Positions 8,565-15,651 of a DNA stretch of 64,000 nucleotides are shown piece by piece. The DNA is from Bacteroidia bacterium. Its GTDB lineage: Bacteria > Bacteroidota > Bacteroidia > Bacteroidales > Azobacteroidaceae. Location: contig BNTV01000011.1 in assembly GCA_025996865.1 (NCBI GenBank), positions 9,533 to 73,532 on the forward strand, read 5' to 3'. Below the pieces are notes generated by a model, which ran no database searches, was not told the DNA's origin, and saw only the letters and a list, made by a program, of their open reading frames with translations. The translations under genes and the position numbers were made by a program. How positions within the stretch are numbered: position 1 is the stretch's first letter; each line of letters begins with the position of its first letter.

Positions 8565-8660
8565 CTAATCCTGATGTCTTCATATAATATTTGTTTTGAG
8601 TTTGTTTCTTGCAAATATATGAAAACTAATTTGGCGAGGTCGATAGCCCCGCCAATTTTT
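8565..8660 (+). ncRNA. Candidate small RNA
   Basis: A consensus promoter (8528-8557) is followed about 75 bp later by a hairpin (TTGGCG..CGCCAA, 8631-8655) and five T residues, with no credible ORF between. This would give a transcript of about 90-95 nt ending before the antiporter's own promoter. No homology to a known RNA family was recognised; the 5' end is inferred from the promoter. Confidence 0.35.
8631..8660 (+). terminator. Rho-independent terminator
   Basis: TTGGCG at 8631-8636 pairs with CGCCAA at 8650-8655, with additional GG/CC pairing inside, followed by TTTTT (8656-8660). Confidence 0.6.
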
Positions 8661-8665
8661 ATCCG

Positions 8666-8700
8666 TTTGTGTGGAATCTGAAAATTTTATGCTAACTTTG
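8666..8700 (+). promoter_or_regulatory. Probable promoter of the antiporter gene
   Basis: TAACTTTG at 8693-8700 is a consensus -7 box 18 bp before the ATG; TTTG at 8666-8669 could serve as -33 although the 23-nt spacing is long. Confidence 0.45.
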
Positions 8701-8717
8701 TACTAAATTCAGACCGG

Positions 8718-10991
8718 ATGCTGAAAAAGAAAAGAAATACCTGCTTTTACCTGACAATAGTTGCGGTTTTCGGGGCGTTGATGTACTTTATTATCAAAGA
8801 TGGAGGAAGTCGCCAAGAGCACGAAATCGTTACTTCTGTTCAAACGCCTTCCAACTTGGGGGAAGGTTTCGGTTTTTTCGGTCATCAATTGATGGAACAG
8901 ATTCGCAGTCCGTTTGGTATTCTGTTACTGCAAATTATGGTTATTCTTACTTGTTGCAGAATTTTCAGTACACTTTTCAAATCATTGCGGCAACCGACGG
9001 TTATTGGTGAGATTCTGGCCGGTATTGTATTAGGGCCTTCTATTTTGGGACATTGGTTTCCCGGAGTTTCCACTTTTCTTTTTCCACTCGAATCATTGAG
9101 AAATATTGAACTTTTAAGCCAATTCGGTTTAATTCTTTTTATGTTCGCCATCGGGATGGAGTTGGATTTTTCGCAAGTGCTTAAAAGTCTGAAAAAGGCT
9201 ACATTTATCAGCCATATCAGTATTATTTTCCCCTTTTTCCTGGGTGTGTTGATGGCTTATTTTGTTTATGACCAATATGCGGATAAAACGACGCCTTTCG
9301 TTTCGTTTTCTTTGTTTATCGGGATTTCGATGAGCATTACGGCTTTTCCGGTGCTGGCGCGGATTATACAGGAAAAAGGACTTACCAAAACTCATCTGGG
9401 AACGATTACTTTGGCCAGCGCCGCAAACGGAGATCTTACGGCTTGGTGTCTTTTGGCGGTAGTCATTTCGATAGCGCAGGCGGGAAGTATTCTGAGCGCT
9501 GTCTTTAATATCTCGTTTTCAGTACTTTATTTGTTCTTCATGTTTTTTATTGCCCGTCCTTTTATGCGAATGGTGGGACAATTGTATCATAATGAGGAAG
9601 TCATTGATAAAAAGTTAGTTGCATTTATATTTTTAATCCTTATTTCTTCTTCGTTGCTGACGGAAATTTTGGGATTACACGCTTTGTTCGGGGCGTTTTT
9701 AGCGGGTGTTATCATGCCTGCCGACATTAAATTCCGGCAGATCATGTCTGAAAAAGTAGAAGCGATTTCTCTCTCTCTTTTTCTGCCGCTTTTCTTTGTT
9801 TCGACGGGGTTAAAAACAGAAATCGGACTTTTGAATACGCCCGATTTATGGCTGCTTTGCGGAGGATTTATTCTGATTGCGATTGTCGGAAAATTTGGCG
9901 GCGCTACCCTGTCGGCAAGGCTTGTGGGCGAAACGTGGAAAGACAGTTTGTACATCGGCGCTTTGATGAATACGAGAGGTTTGATGGAATTGGTTGTGTT
10001 GTCGATTGGTTATAAAATGAACATTCTGCCACCGCCTATTTTTGTCATGTTGGTTTTGATGACATTGGTAACTACCTTTATGACAACGCCTTTGATTATG
10101 TTCATCCGGTCTGTTTTCAATGTTCGGGAGAAAATTTCCGAACGAAGAACAGCACGATATCCGGAGGCTTCATTCAAAATCCTGCTTTCTTTCGGGCGCG
10201 CGAACAGCGGACAAGTGATGCTTGATGTGGCTCACCAGATGTTTTCCAAAATCAACAAAAAAATGGAAATAACTGCGTTGCACTTTACGGTTGGTTCAGA
10301 GACAAATCCTTTACAAAGAGATAGCTTTGAAATGGTTAGCTTCAAACCGATTCTGAAGGAAGCAGAAAAATTACAAATCAATATCGTCCCTCGCTATGAA
10401 ATATCGGACAATGTAAGCGAAGCCATCGCAGAAATTGTGAATACCGAAGGATTTGATTTTCTGTTGGTCGGCTCAGGAATCACTTGGAGTAACCTGCCGA
10501 ATGACATTGCCGCCAATCAATATCGCGGTGCGGCGCTCCGCCGTTTTCTTCAGACTGAAAAATGGTTTTTGCCTACCGAATTGTTGAAAGACAAAACGAG
10601 AATGTTTATCGAACAAAGCCATTGTCCGGTAGGAGTTTTCGTGAATCGGGACTTTGTGAAGGCAAGCAAAATCATACTGGTTTTGGATTCGGAAGCCGAT
10701 TTGTTTTTGTTGCCGTATGCTCAAACTTTGTTGCAATCGACTCTGGGTTCAATACATATTGTCTGCCGTTCTCCGGAATATGCACAAATGGAAAAGCCGC
10801 TCGGGCAATTCCTCAAAATGGTTTATTCTGCTACGCTTTTGCCGGAAGAAGATATTTCCGGCGTTTTGCTGGCTAATTACGATTTCATGTTAATCAGTTA
10901 TGTTGCATGGAACGACGTTTCGGAGAATCGGAAAGAGGCTTTGCAGTTGATGCCTTCTACATTGATACTTAGTGTTAAGGGGCATGAGTAG
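8718..10991 (+). CDS. CPA2-family cation:proton antiporter
   Basis: Inner-membrane monovalent cation/H+ exchanger of the CPA2 (KefB/NhaS-like) family. The 757-aa protein has an N-terminal hydrophobic anchor, about twelve membrane helices from residue 65 to 460 with the family motifs RQPTVIGEILAGIVLGPS, LGLHALFGAFLAGVIMP and GALMNTRGLMELVV, and a soluble C-terminal half from about 480 that resembles tandem universal-stress-protein folds (FDFLLVGSGITW). There is no TrkA-N/RCK domain, so control differs from KefB/KefC. It stands alone, between 21-bp direct repeats and decayed gene pieces on both sides, which may mean it arrived as a unit. Confidence 0.9.
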   Translation: MLKKKRNTCFYLTIVAVFGALMYFIIKDGGSRQEHEIVTSVQTPSNLGEGFGFFGHQLMEQIRSPFGILLLQIMVILTCCRIFSTLFKSLRQPTVIGEILAGIVLGPSILGHWFPGVSTFLFPLESLRNIELLSQFGLILFMFAIGMELDFSQVLKSLKKATFISHISIIFPFFLGVLMAYFVYDQYADKTTPFVSFSLFIGISMSITAFPVLARIIQEKGLTKTHLGTITLASAANGDLTAWCLLAVVISIAQAGSILSAVFNISFSVLYLFFMFFIARPFMRMVGQLYHNEEVIDKKLVAFIFLILISSSLLTEILGLHALFGAFLAGVIMPADIKFRQIMSEKVEAISLSLFLPLFFVSTGLKTEIGLLNTPDLWLLCGGFILIAIVGKFGGATLSARLVGETWKDSLYIGALMNTRGLMELVVLSIGYKMNILPPPIFVMLVLMTLVTTFMTTPLIMFIRSVFNVREKISERRTARYPEASFKILLSFGRANSGQVMLDVAHQMFSKINKKMEITALHFTVGSETNPLQRDSFEMVSFKPILKEAEKLQINIVPRYEISDNVSEAIAEIVNTEGFDFLLVGSGITWSNLPNDIAANQYRGAALRRFLQTEKWFLPTELLKDKTRMFIEQSHCPVGVFVNRDFVKASKIILVLDSEADLFLLPYAQTLLQSTLGSIHIVCRSPEYAQMEKPLGQFLKMVYSATLLPEEDISGVLLANYDFMLISYVAWNDVSENRKEALQLMPSTLILSVKGHE

Positions 10992-11073
10992 AATCGCAAG
11001 CGGCATTATTTTCTCGTAAATCTTCGAGATACATTTCCAAAACATCTACAATGTTTTCCTTCACTCCGCAAAT
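10975..11073 (-). pseudogene. 31-codon remnant on the minus strand, possibly an antitoxin tail
   Basis: On the minus strand an open stretch without start codon reads ICGVKENIVDVLEMYLEDL and ends RENNAACDSTHAP-stop, overlapping the antiporter's last codons by 17 bp. The pattern resembles the C-terminal helix of HicB-type antitoxins, but it is too short to assign. It abuts the right-hand 21-bp repeat. Confidence 0.25.
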
Positions 11074-11093
11074 TTACAAACAATTTCTCATCC

Positions 11094-11114
11094 CCTCAAT
11101 TTAATATTTAGCCC
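11094..11114 (+). repeat. 21-bp direct repeat, right copy (flanks antiporter)
   Basis: Identical over 21 bp to 8503-8523 and in the same orientation; sequences beyond it on either side are unrelated. Confidence 0.85.
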
Positions 11115-11175
11115 ACAAAAAACATTCAAACTATAATTTTTATCTATACTTGTGTGAAAATTCATTTTTATCTCG

Positions 11176-11183
11176 TAAATTTG
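11176..11183 (+). promoter_or_regulatory. -7 box upstream of lpxK
   Basis: TAAATTTG fits TAnnTTTG and lies 18 bp before the lpxK ATG. A possible -33 TTG is at 11150-11152. Confidence 0.45.
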
Positions 11184-11201
11184 TGGTACTATTTATCATA
11201 A

Positions 11202-12383
11202 ATGGCCAATAAAATCAAAATCAATAAAACGCTGCTTCCTCTCTCGTGGTTATACGGTTGGGGAGTTTGGGTCAGGAATAAACTTTTCGACTGGAAAATC
11301 CTTCCGGTCGAAAAGTTTGATATTCCGGTCATTTCGATAGGGAACCTTGCAGTGGGAGGAACAGGGAAAACGCCTCATACAGAGTATTTAATCCGATTAT
11401 TAAGCCGAAAATACCGGGTAGCGGTACTGAGCCGGGGATACAAACGGAAAACACGCGGTTTTATTCTCGCGGATAAGAATGCCGACAGCCGCAGCATTGG
11501 TGACGAGCCTTATCAAATGCACCGGAAATTTCCGGAGATTATGGTGGCTGTCGATTCCGACCGCCGGCGGGGGATTCGAAACTTAATGGATTTCCCGAAA
11601 ATCCAAAGACCGGAAGTGATTTTGTTGGACGATGCTTTTCAACATCGTTACGTAAAACCGTCTTTGTCGATTTTATTGACCGACAGTCGCAGACCGTTTT
11701 ACGACGATTGTTTGTTGCCGGCAGGCCGTTTGCGCGAACCGGCGAAAAATAGTAAACGGGCCGATATTATTATTTTTACAAAGGTGCCTCTCCCCCAACC
11801 CCTCCCCTCAAGGGGAGGGGAGCAGTACAGCGAAATGATTAAATGTGCTGCACTTTTGGAATTGCAATCTCCTCCTCCCTTGTGGGCAGGGGGCAAGGGG
11901 GAGAGGTACTACACCTTTTTCCGCTACAAGGGACTTTTGCCGGTTTTTCCCGAAGAAAATCAAATTCAGAAAGAAAGCATTGAACGGCTGAAAAAAGAAT
12001 CGTATTCGTTTCTGTTACTCGCGGGATTAGCCCAACCCGAAGATTTGGTTCAATATCTCGAAAAATACACATCCGACTTACAAACAATGATTTATCCCGA
12101 CCATCATGATTTTAGCCGGAAAGATATTGGGGAAGTCACGGAAAAATTCAATACAATACAAAATAAAAACAAATGGATAATCACTTCCGAAAAAGATGCC
12201 GTGCGATTGATGCATAATCCGCATATTCAGGAAGAAATAAAAGGTTTGATTTACTATCTGCCGATAGAAGTGGTATTCGAACCGGGACAGGAAGAATTAT
12301 TTACTCAAAAAATAGATGATCATGTTAGAAACTTTAAAAGAAACCGTATCATGGCTGAGGCCGCAGATACCCGAAGACACTAA
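11202..12383 (+). CDS. lpxK: Tetraacyldisaccharide 4'-kinase
   Basis: Phosphorylates the lipid A precursor disaccharide at the 4' position, at the inner membrane. The 393-aa protein has the LpxK P-loop GNLAVGGTGKTPHTEYLI near residue 48, SRGYKRKTRGF, GDEPYQM and LDDAFQHRYV motifs, and the C-terminal ITSEKDAVRL motif. Residues 195-236 are encoded by a repetitive element (11784-11909) that adds exactly 42 codons in the segment between the ADIIIFTK and FFRYKGLLPVF motifs; the enzyme is longer than usual for this reason. The 3' end overlaps the next gene by up to 68 bp. Whether the insert is tolerated is not shown by sequence, but the frame and all motifs are intact. Confidence 0.94.
   Translation: MANKIKINKTLLPLSWLYGWGVWVRNKLFDWKILPVEKFDIPVISIGNLAVGGTGKTPHTEYLIRLLSRKYRVAVLSRGYKRKTRGFILADKNADSRSIGDEPYQMHRKFPEIMVAVDSDRRRGIRNLMDFPKIQRPEVILLDDAFQHRYVKPSLSILLTDSRRPFYDDCLLPAGRLREPAKNSKRADIIIFTKVPLPQPLPSRGGEQYSEMIKCAALLELQSPPPLWAGGKGERYYTFFRYKGLLPVFPEENQIQKESIERLKKESYSFLLLAGLAQPEDLVQYLEKYTSDLQTMIYPDHHDFSRKDIGEVTEKFNTIQNKNKWIITSEKDAVRLMHNPHIQEEIKGLIYYLPIEVVFEPGQEELFTQKIDDHVRNFKRNRIMAEAADTRRH
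11784..11909. repeat. 126-bp GC-rich inverted-repeat element inside lpxK
   Basis: Ends are inverted copies: GTGCCTCTCCCCC at the left and its near-complement GGGGGAGAGGTAC at the right. Next to the left end is a second palindrome, CCCCTCCCC..GGGGAGGGG, and the centre has GCAGTACA..TGTGCTGC. The total is 126 bp, so it adds 42 codons in frame without a stop. Reverse-strand translation gives the peptide PPLEGRGWGRG, a string often seen when this type of repeat is translated in Bacteroidota. Confidence 0.8.
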
Positions 12384-13140
12384 GGTTGCCGTTATTCTTG
12401 GCACCGGATTGGGTGATTTGGCAGGTAATATTACCGATAAAAAGGAAATTCCTTACAAAAAGATCCCGAATTTTCCGGTTTCGACGGTTGCCGGACATCA
12501 TGGCAATTTGATAGTCGGAAAATTAGGCGGTAAGCCGGTTTTGGCGATGCAGGGAAGATTTCATTTTTATGAAGGCTACGATATGAGACAGGTAACTTAT
12601 CCGGTCAGGGTAATGCAACTGCTTGGAATTGAGTACTTATTTGTATCCAATGCAGCCGGTGGAATGAATAGCGCTTTCGAAGTCGGAGACATCATGTTGA
12701 TTGAAGACCATATCAATTTATTTCCCGAACATCCGTTGAGAGGTAAAAATTGGGAAGAATTGGGCGCCCGTTTCCCCGACATGAGCGAAGCTTACGACAA
12801 AAATTTACGGGAAACGGCAAGCGCAATCGCCAAAAAGCACAATATCAAACTGCAATACGGCATATATGTCGGCACGCAAGGCCCAACCTTCGAAACGCCG
12901 GCCGAATATCATTATTTTAAGATTATCGGGGGCGATGCGGTAGGAATGTCCACCGTGCCGGAAGTAATCGTGGCGCGCCACGGCGGAATAAAAGTCATGG
13001 GATTTTCCATTATCACCGATTTAGGGATTTACGGGAAAATTGTGGAAATAAGTCACGAAGAAGTGCAGAAAGCGGCTCGGGAAGCTCAACCGAAACTGGC
13101 GTTTCTGATTGAGGAAATCATAAAACAAATAAATGGGTGA
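12316..13140 (+). CDS. Purine nucleoside phosphorylase
   Basis: Cleaves purine (deoxy)nucleosides with phosphate to base and (deoxy)ribose-1-phosphate for salvage in the cytoplasm. The 274-aa protein matches the trimeric class: LGTGLGDLAG near residue 29, the phosphate-site VAGHHGNLIVGKLGGK, QGRFHFYEGY, VSNAAGGMN, TQGPTFETPAEYHYF and GMSTVPEVIVARH. The start overlaps the end of lpxK by 68 bp; an ATG two codons later (12322) is equally possible. The stop codon TGA (13138-13140) falls inside the repeat cluster that follows. Confidence 0.95.
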   Translation: MIMLETLKETVSWLRPQIPEDTKVAVILGTGLGDLAGNITDKKEIPYKKIPNFPVSTVAGHHGNLIVGKLGGKPVLAMQGRFHFYEGYDMRQVTYPVRVMQLLGIEYLFVSNAAGGMNSAFEVGDIMLIEDHINLFPEHPLRGKNWEELGARFPDMSEAYDKNLRETASAIAKKHNIKLQYGIYVGTQGPTFETPAEYHYFKIIGGDAVGMSTVPEVIVARHGGIKVMGFSIITDLGIYGKIVEISHEEVQKAAREAQPKLAFLIEEIIKQING

Positions 13141-13222
13141 AAGGCGAAAGGGACAAGGTGAAAGAAGATATCATAATCTTTCACCCTTTACCTTTCACCC
13201 TTTACCCTTTACCTTTTACCTG
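13135..13222. repeat. Inverted/tandem repeat cluster between the phosphorylase gene and thiL
   Basis: Left arm GGGTGAAAGGCGAAAGGGACAAGGTGAAAG is followed by several inverted copies of CTTTCACCCTTTACC and CCTTTACC on the right. The left edge includes the TGA that ends the phosphorylase. The cluster is open in the thiL frame, which is why a longer but spurious start exists at 13137. Confidence 0.7.
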
Positions 13223-13232
13223 TAAATTAGTT

Positions 13233-14249
13233 ATGGAAATTTCATCATTAGGCGAATTCGGTCTGATTAAACATTTGACCGAAAAAATAGAAATCAAAAA
13301 CGGCAGTACGCTCAAAGGCGTAGGCGACGATGCCGCCGTTTTGTCGTACAAAGACAAAGAAGCGCTGGTGACCACCGACCTCCTGCTGGAAGGCATTCAT
13401 TTTGATCTGACTTATGTCCCGCTCAAGCATTTGGGTTATAAATCGGCTGTTGTGAATTTCTCCGACATTTACGCGATGAACGGCCAACCCAAACAAATTA
13501 CCGTCTCTTTGGGAATTTCCAAACGGTTTTCGGTAGAAGATTTGGAAGATTTTTACGAAGGACTGTTGTTGGCTTGTCAAATTTATGGAGTGGACTTGGT
13601 TGGAGGAGACACATCCTCCTCATTGACGGGGTTTTGCATCAGTATCACCTGTATTGGAGAAGCTAACAAAGACCGGATTGTTTACAGAAATAAAGCCCAA
13701 AATACCGATTTGATTTTCGTTTCCGGAGATTTGGGCGCTGCCTACATGGGCTTGCAACTGATGGAAAGAGAAAAAGCTGTTTTCGCCGGCGAAAAAGATT
13801 TCACACCTGATTTTGCCGGAAAAGAGTACTTGTTGGAAAGGCAGTTGAAACCGGAAGCCCGGAAAGATATTGTCCACGCGCTCGATGAAAACGGGATTTT
13901 GCCTACTTCGATGATTGATATTTCAGACGGACTTTCATCGGAATTGTTGCATATCTGCACACAAAGCGGCGTCGGTTGTCAAATTTACGAGGAACGTATT
14001 CCGATTGATTATCAAACCGCTTTGATGGCTGAGCAGTTTAATATGAATCTGACAACCGTCGCTTTGAACGGTGGCGAAGATTACGAATTGTTGTTCACCG
14101 TCCCTCTTGGTTTACACGAAAAGATGGAAACCATTGAGGGCGTCAAGCTTATCGGACATATTTGCGAAGCTTCGGAAGGAACCCGTCTGATTGCCCGCGA
14201 TGGCACAGAAATTCCGTTGACGGCGCAAGGTTGGAACGCTTTAAGTTAA
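13233..14249 (+). CDS. thiL: Thiamine-monophosphate kinase
   Basis: Phosphorylates thiamine monophosphate to the cofactor thiamine diphosphate. The 338-aa protein has the AIR synthase-like fold: LGEFGLIKHLT start, the GVGDDAAVL metal/ATP motif, TTDLLLEGIHF, AVNFSDIYAMNG, VGGDTSSS, MIDISDGLSSEL and NGGEDYELLFT. I start at the ATG at 13233 because family members begin at MEI..LGEFGLI and because the 32 codons before it are repeat DNA. No TPP riboswitch precedes it and no other thiamine gene is adjacent. Confidence 0.95.
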   Translation: MEISSLGEFGLIKHLTEKIEIKNGSTLKGVGDDAAVLSYKDKEALVTTDLLLEGIHFDLTYVPLKHLGYKSAVVNFSDIYAMNGQPKQITVSLGISKRFSVEDLEDFYEGLLLACQIYGVDLVGGDTSSSLTGFCISITCIGEANKDRIVYRNKAQNTDLIFVSGDLGAAYMGLQLMEREKAVFAGEKDFTPDFAGKEYLLERQLKPEARKDIVHALDENGILPTSMIDISDGLSSELLHICTQSGVGCQIYEERIPIDYQTALMAEQFNMNLTTVALNGGEDYELLFTVPLGLHEKMETIEGVKLIGHICEASEGTRLIARDGTEIPLTAQGWNALS

Positions 14250-14320
14250 ATTTTCAGGGCAATTTTATCCAAATTGTGTAAACTTTTGATGAAATTGTCA
14301 TAAATTTTTACTGTTAACGC

Positions 14321-14350
14321 TTGAAATCTCGAAAATTTCATGTAATTTTG
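14321..14350 (+). promoter_or_regulatory. Promoter of the helix-turn-helix gene
   Basis: TTG (14321-14323), 19 nt, TAATTTTG (14343-14350). It leaves a leader of about 85 nt before the ATG at 14442. Confidence 0.55.
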
Positions 14351-14441
14351 TGCCCCCATTCAGGAGATGGGATGTGATATAGGGAATAAAAAACAATTAA
14401 TCTTTGTATAAATTTTCGACAATAACGTTAGGTGTATTTCT

Positions 14442-15404
14442 ATGAAAAATTTGAATGCAAAAATAATAGATGAGATAAAGAAACGGTTAACCAACAAGGA
14501 AAAAGCGGTACATTATTTAATGGATACGCTCTGTATTGCTAAAGAATCGGCTTATCGCCGGCTTAAAAGCCAAATTCCGTTTACTTTTGAAGAAGTTGTG
14601 ACTATTGCACAAAATCTTGATTTTTCGATTGATAAAATACTTGGGCGAAGTACGGATAATCGCGTTTTTTTCGATATGCCGGTAGATATTACCCAAGCGC
14701 CGGCTAAAATCTTTCAAGATATGCTTGAGAACTCTTGTCTTATTCTGCGGAATTTAGCTTCTTCGGAAAAACAGAATATCATTGCAGCCATTAATCAGCT
14801 GCCTTTCAGCTTTTTGCCACTTAAAACACTTTTTAAATACGAATATTGTCATTACCTCTACACCAACGGCTATATACCTCTGATGACTCGATTTTCGGAC
14901 ATTGCCATTACGCCGCAAATGGAAAGTTTGCATGAAAAATGCTCGGATTATTTCACACACTTGAGAAATGTAACCGGCATCATTGATAATACATTTTGTT
15001 CGAGGATTATTAAAAAAATACAATATTATCACGATCTGGGACTTATCTCTAACGAAGATTTAAAGGCCTTGCAGGCGGATTTATTTAAACTATTTGAGAT
15101 TTTCGAGACTATGGTACGAACCGGTCAAAACCATGCCGGGTCTGCTTATTCCATTTATTATTCTTCTCACAGTATTGACTCCAATAGCCTTTATTATGAA
15201 TACGACAATAAAACTATGTCGCAAATATGGCTTTATCCCGAAAGTCCGATAATCATTAAAAATAACCCGTTGATATGCAATATGCAAAAAAGATGGTTGG
15301 AATCAATAATCCGGAATTCCATGCTGATAACCAAATCCAATAATATCCAACAAATTGAAATTCTTAGAGATATACACAAACAAATCTCGGAATTATACAA
15401 ATAG
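14442..15404 (+). CDS. Helix-turn-helix protein of unknown function
   Basis: A 320-aa cytoplasmic protein with no signal peptide. Residues 15-65 look like an XRE-type helix-turn-helix (DTLCIAKESAYRRLKSQIPF then FEEVVTIAQNLDFSIDKILG). The remaining 250 residues are mostly helical and aromatic-rich with no motif I recognise; they may be a ligand-binding or dimerisation domain. It precedes the two exported paralogues in the same orientation and its last codons were copied with the duplication, so it may regulate them. The DNA-binding role is inference from the N-terminal pattern. Confidence 0.65.
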   Translation: MKNLNAKIIDEIKKRLTNKEKAVHYLMDTLCIAKESAYRRLKSQIPFTFEEVVTIAQNLDFSIDKILGRSTDNRVFFDMPVDITQAPAKIFQDMLENSCLILRNLASSEKQNIIAAINQLPFSFLPLKTLFKYEYCHYLYTNGYIPLMTRFSDIAITPQMESLHEKCSDYFTHLRNVTGIIDNTFCSRIIKKIQYYHDLGLISNEDLKALQADLFKLFEIFETMVRTGQNHAGSAYSIYYSSHSIDSNSLYYEYDNKTMSQIWLYPESPIIIKNNPLICNMQKRWLESIIRNSMLITKSNNIQQIEILRDIHKQISELYK

Positions 15405-15651
15405 AGTTCGTGCGATACAAAAAGAGAGATTTATTGCATTTATATTGATTTCCATCCTGTTTTTGATTATCAAAGTCTATTTTTTTGATCAAATAAACTT
15501 TAAATAAATGTTTGGGTGATTTATTTTGTTGCAAAATAATTTTTTTCGCTGAAATTTACCCAAAAAATGATGTACATATCTCCCAAAAATTACCTTTTTA
15601 TAAAAAAATTGGTTGTTAATTTGCGAACTAATTTTTAATTTTATAATAAAG
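15374..15651 (+). repeat. Left copy of the duplicated upstream region
   Basis: Includes the last 10 codons of the helix-turn-helix gene and the 247-bp AT-rich region before the first exported protein. It aligns along its length with 17473-17748, with scattered substitutions. The best conserved part is GGTTGTTAATTTGCG just before the genes, which may hold the promoter. Confidence 0.8.

Noticed and set aside
13135..13222. TPP riboswitch before thiL
   Set aside because: No CUGAGA/ACCUGA-type core is present; the region is a simple inverted repeat.
13137..13232. Longer N-terminus for thiL
   Set aside because: The 32 codons are repeat DNA and the family starts at the MEI..LGEFGLI motif encoded from 13233.
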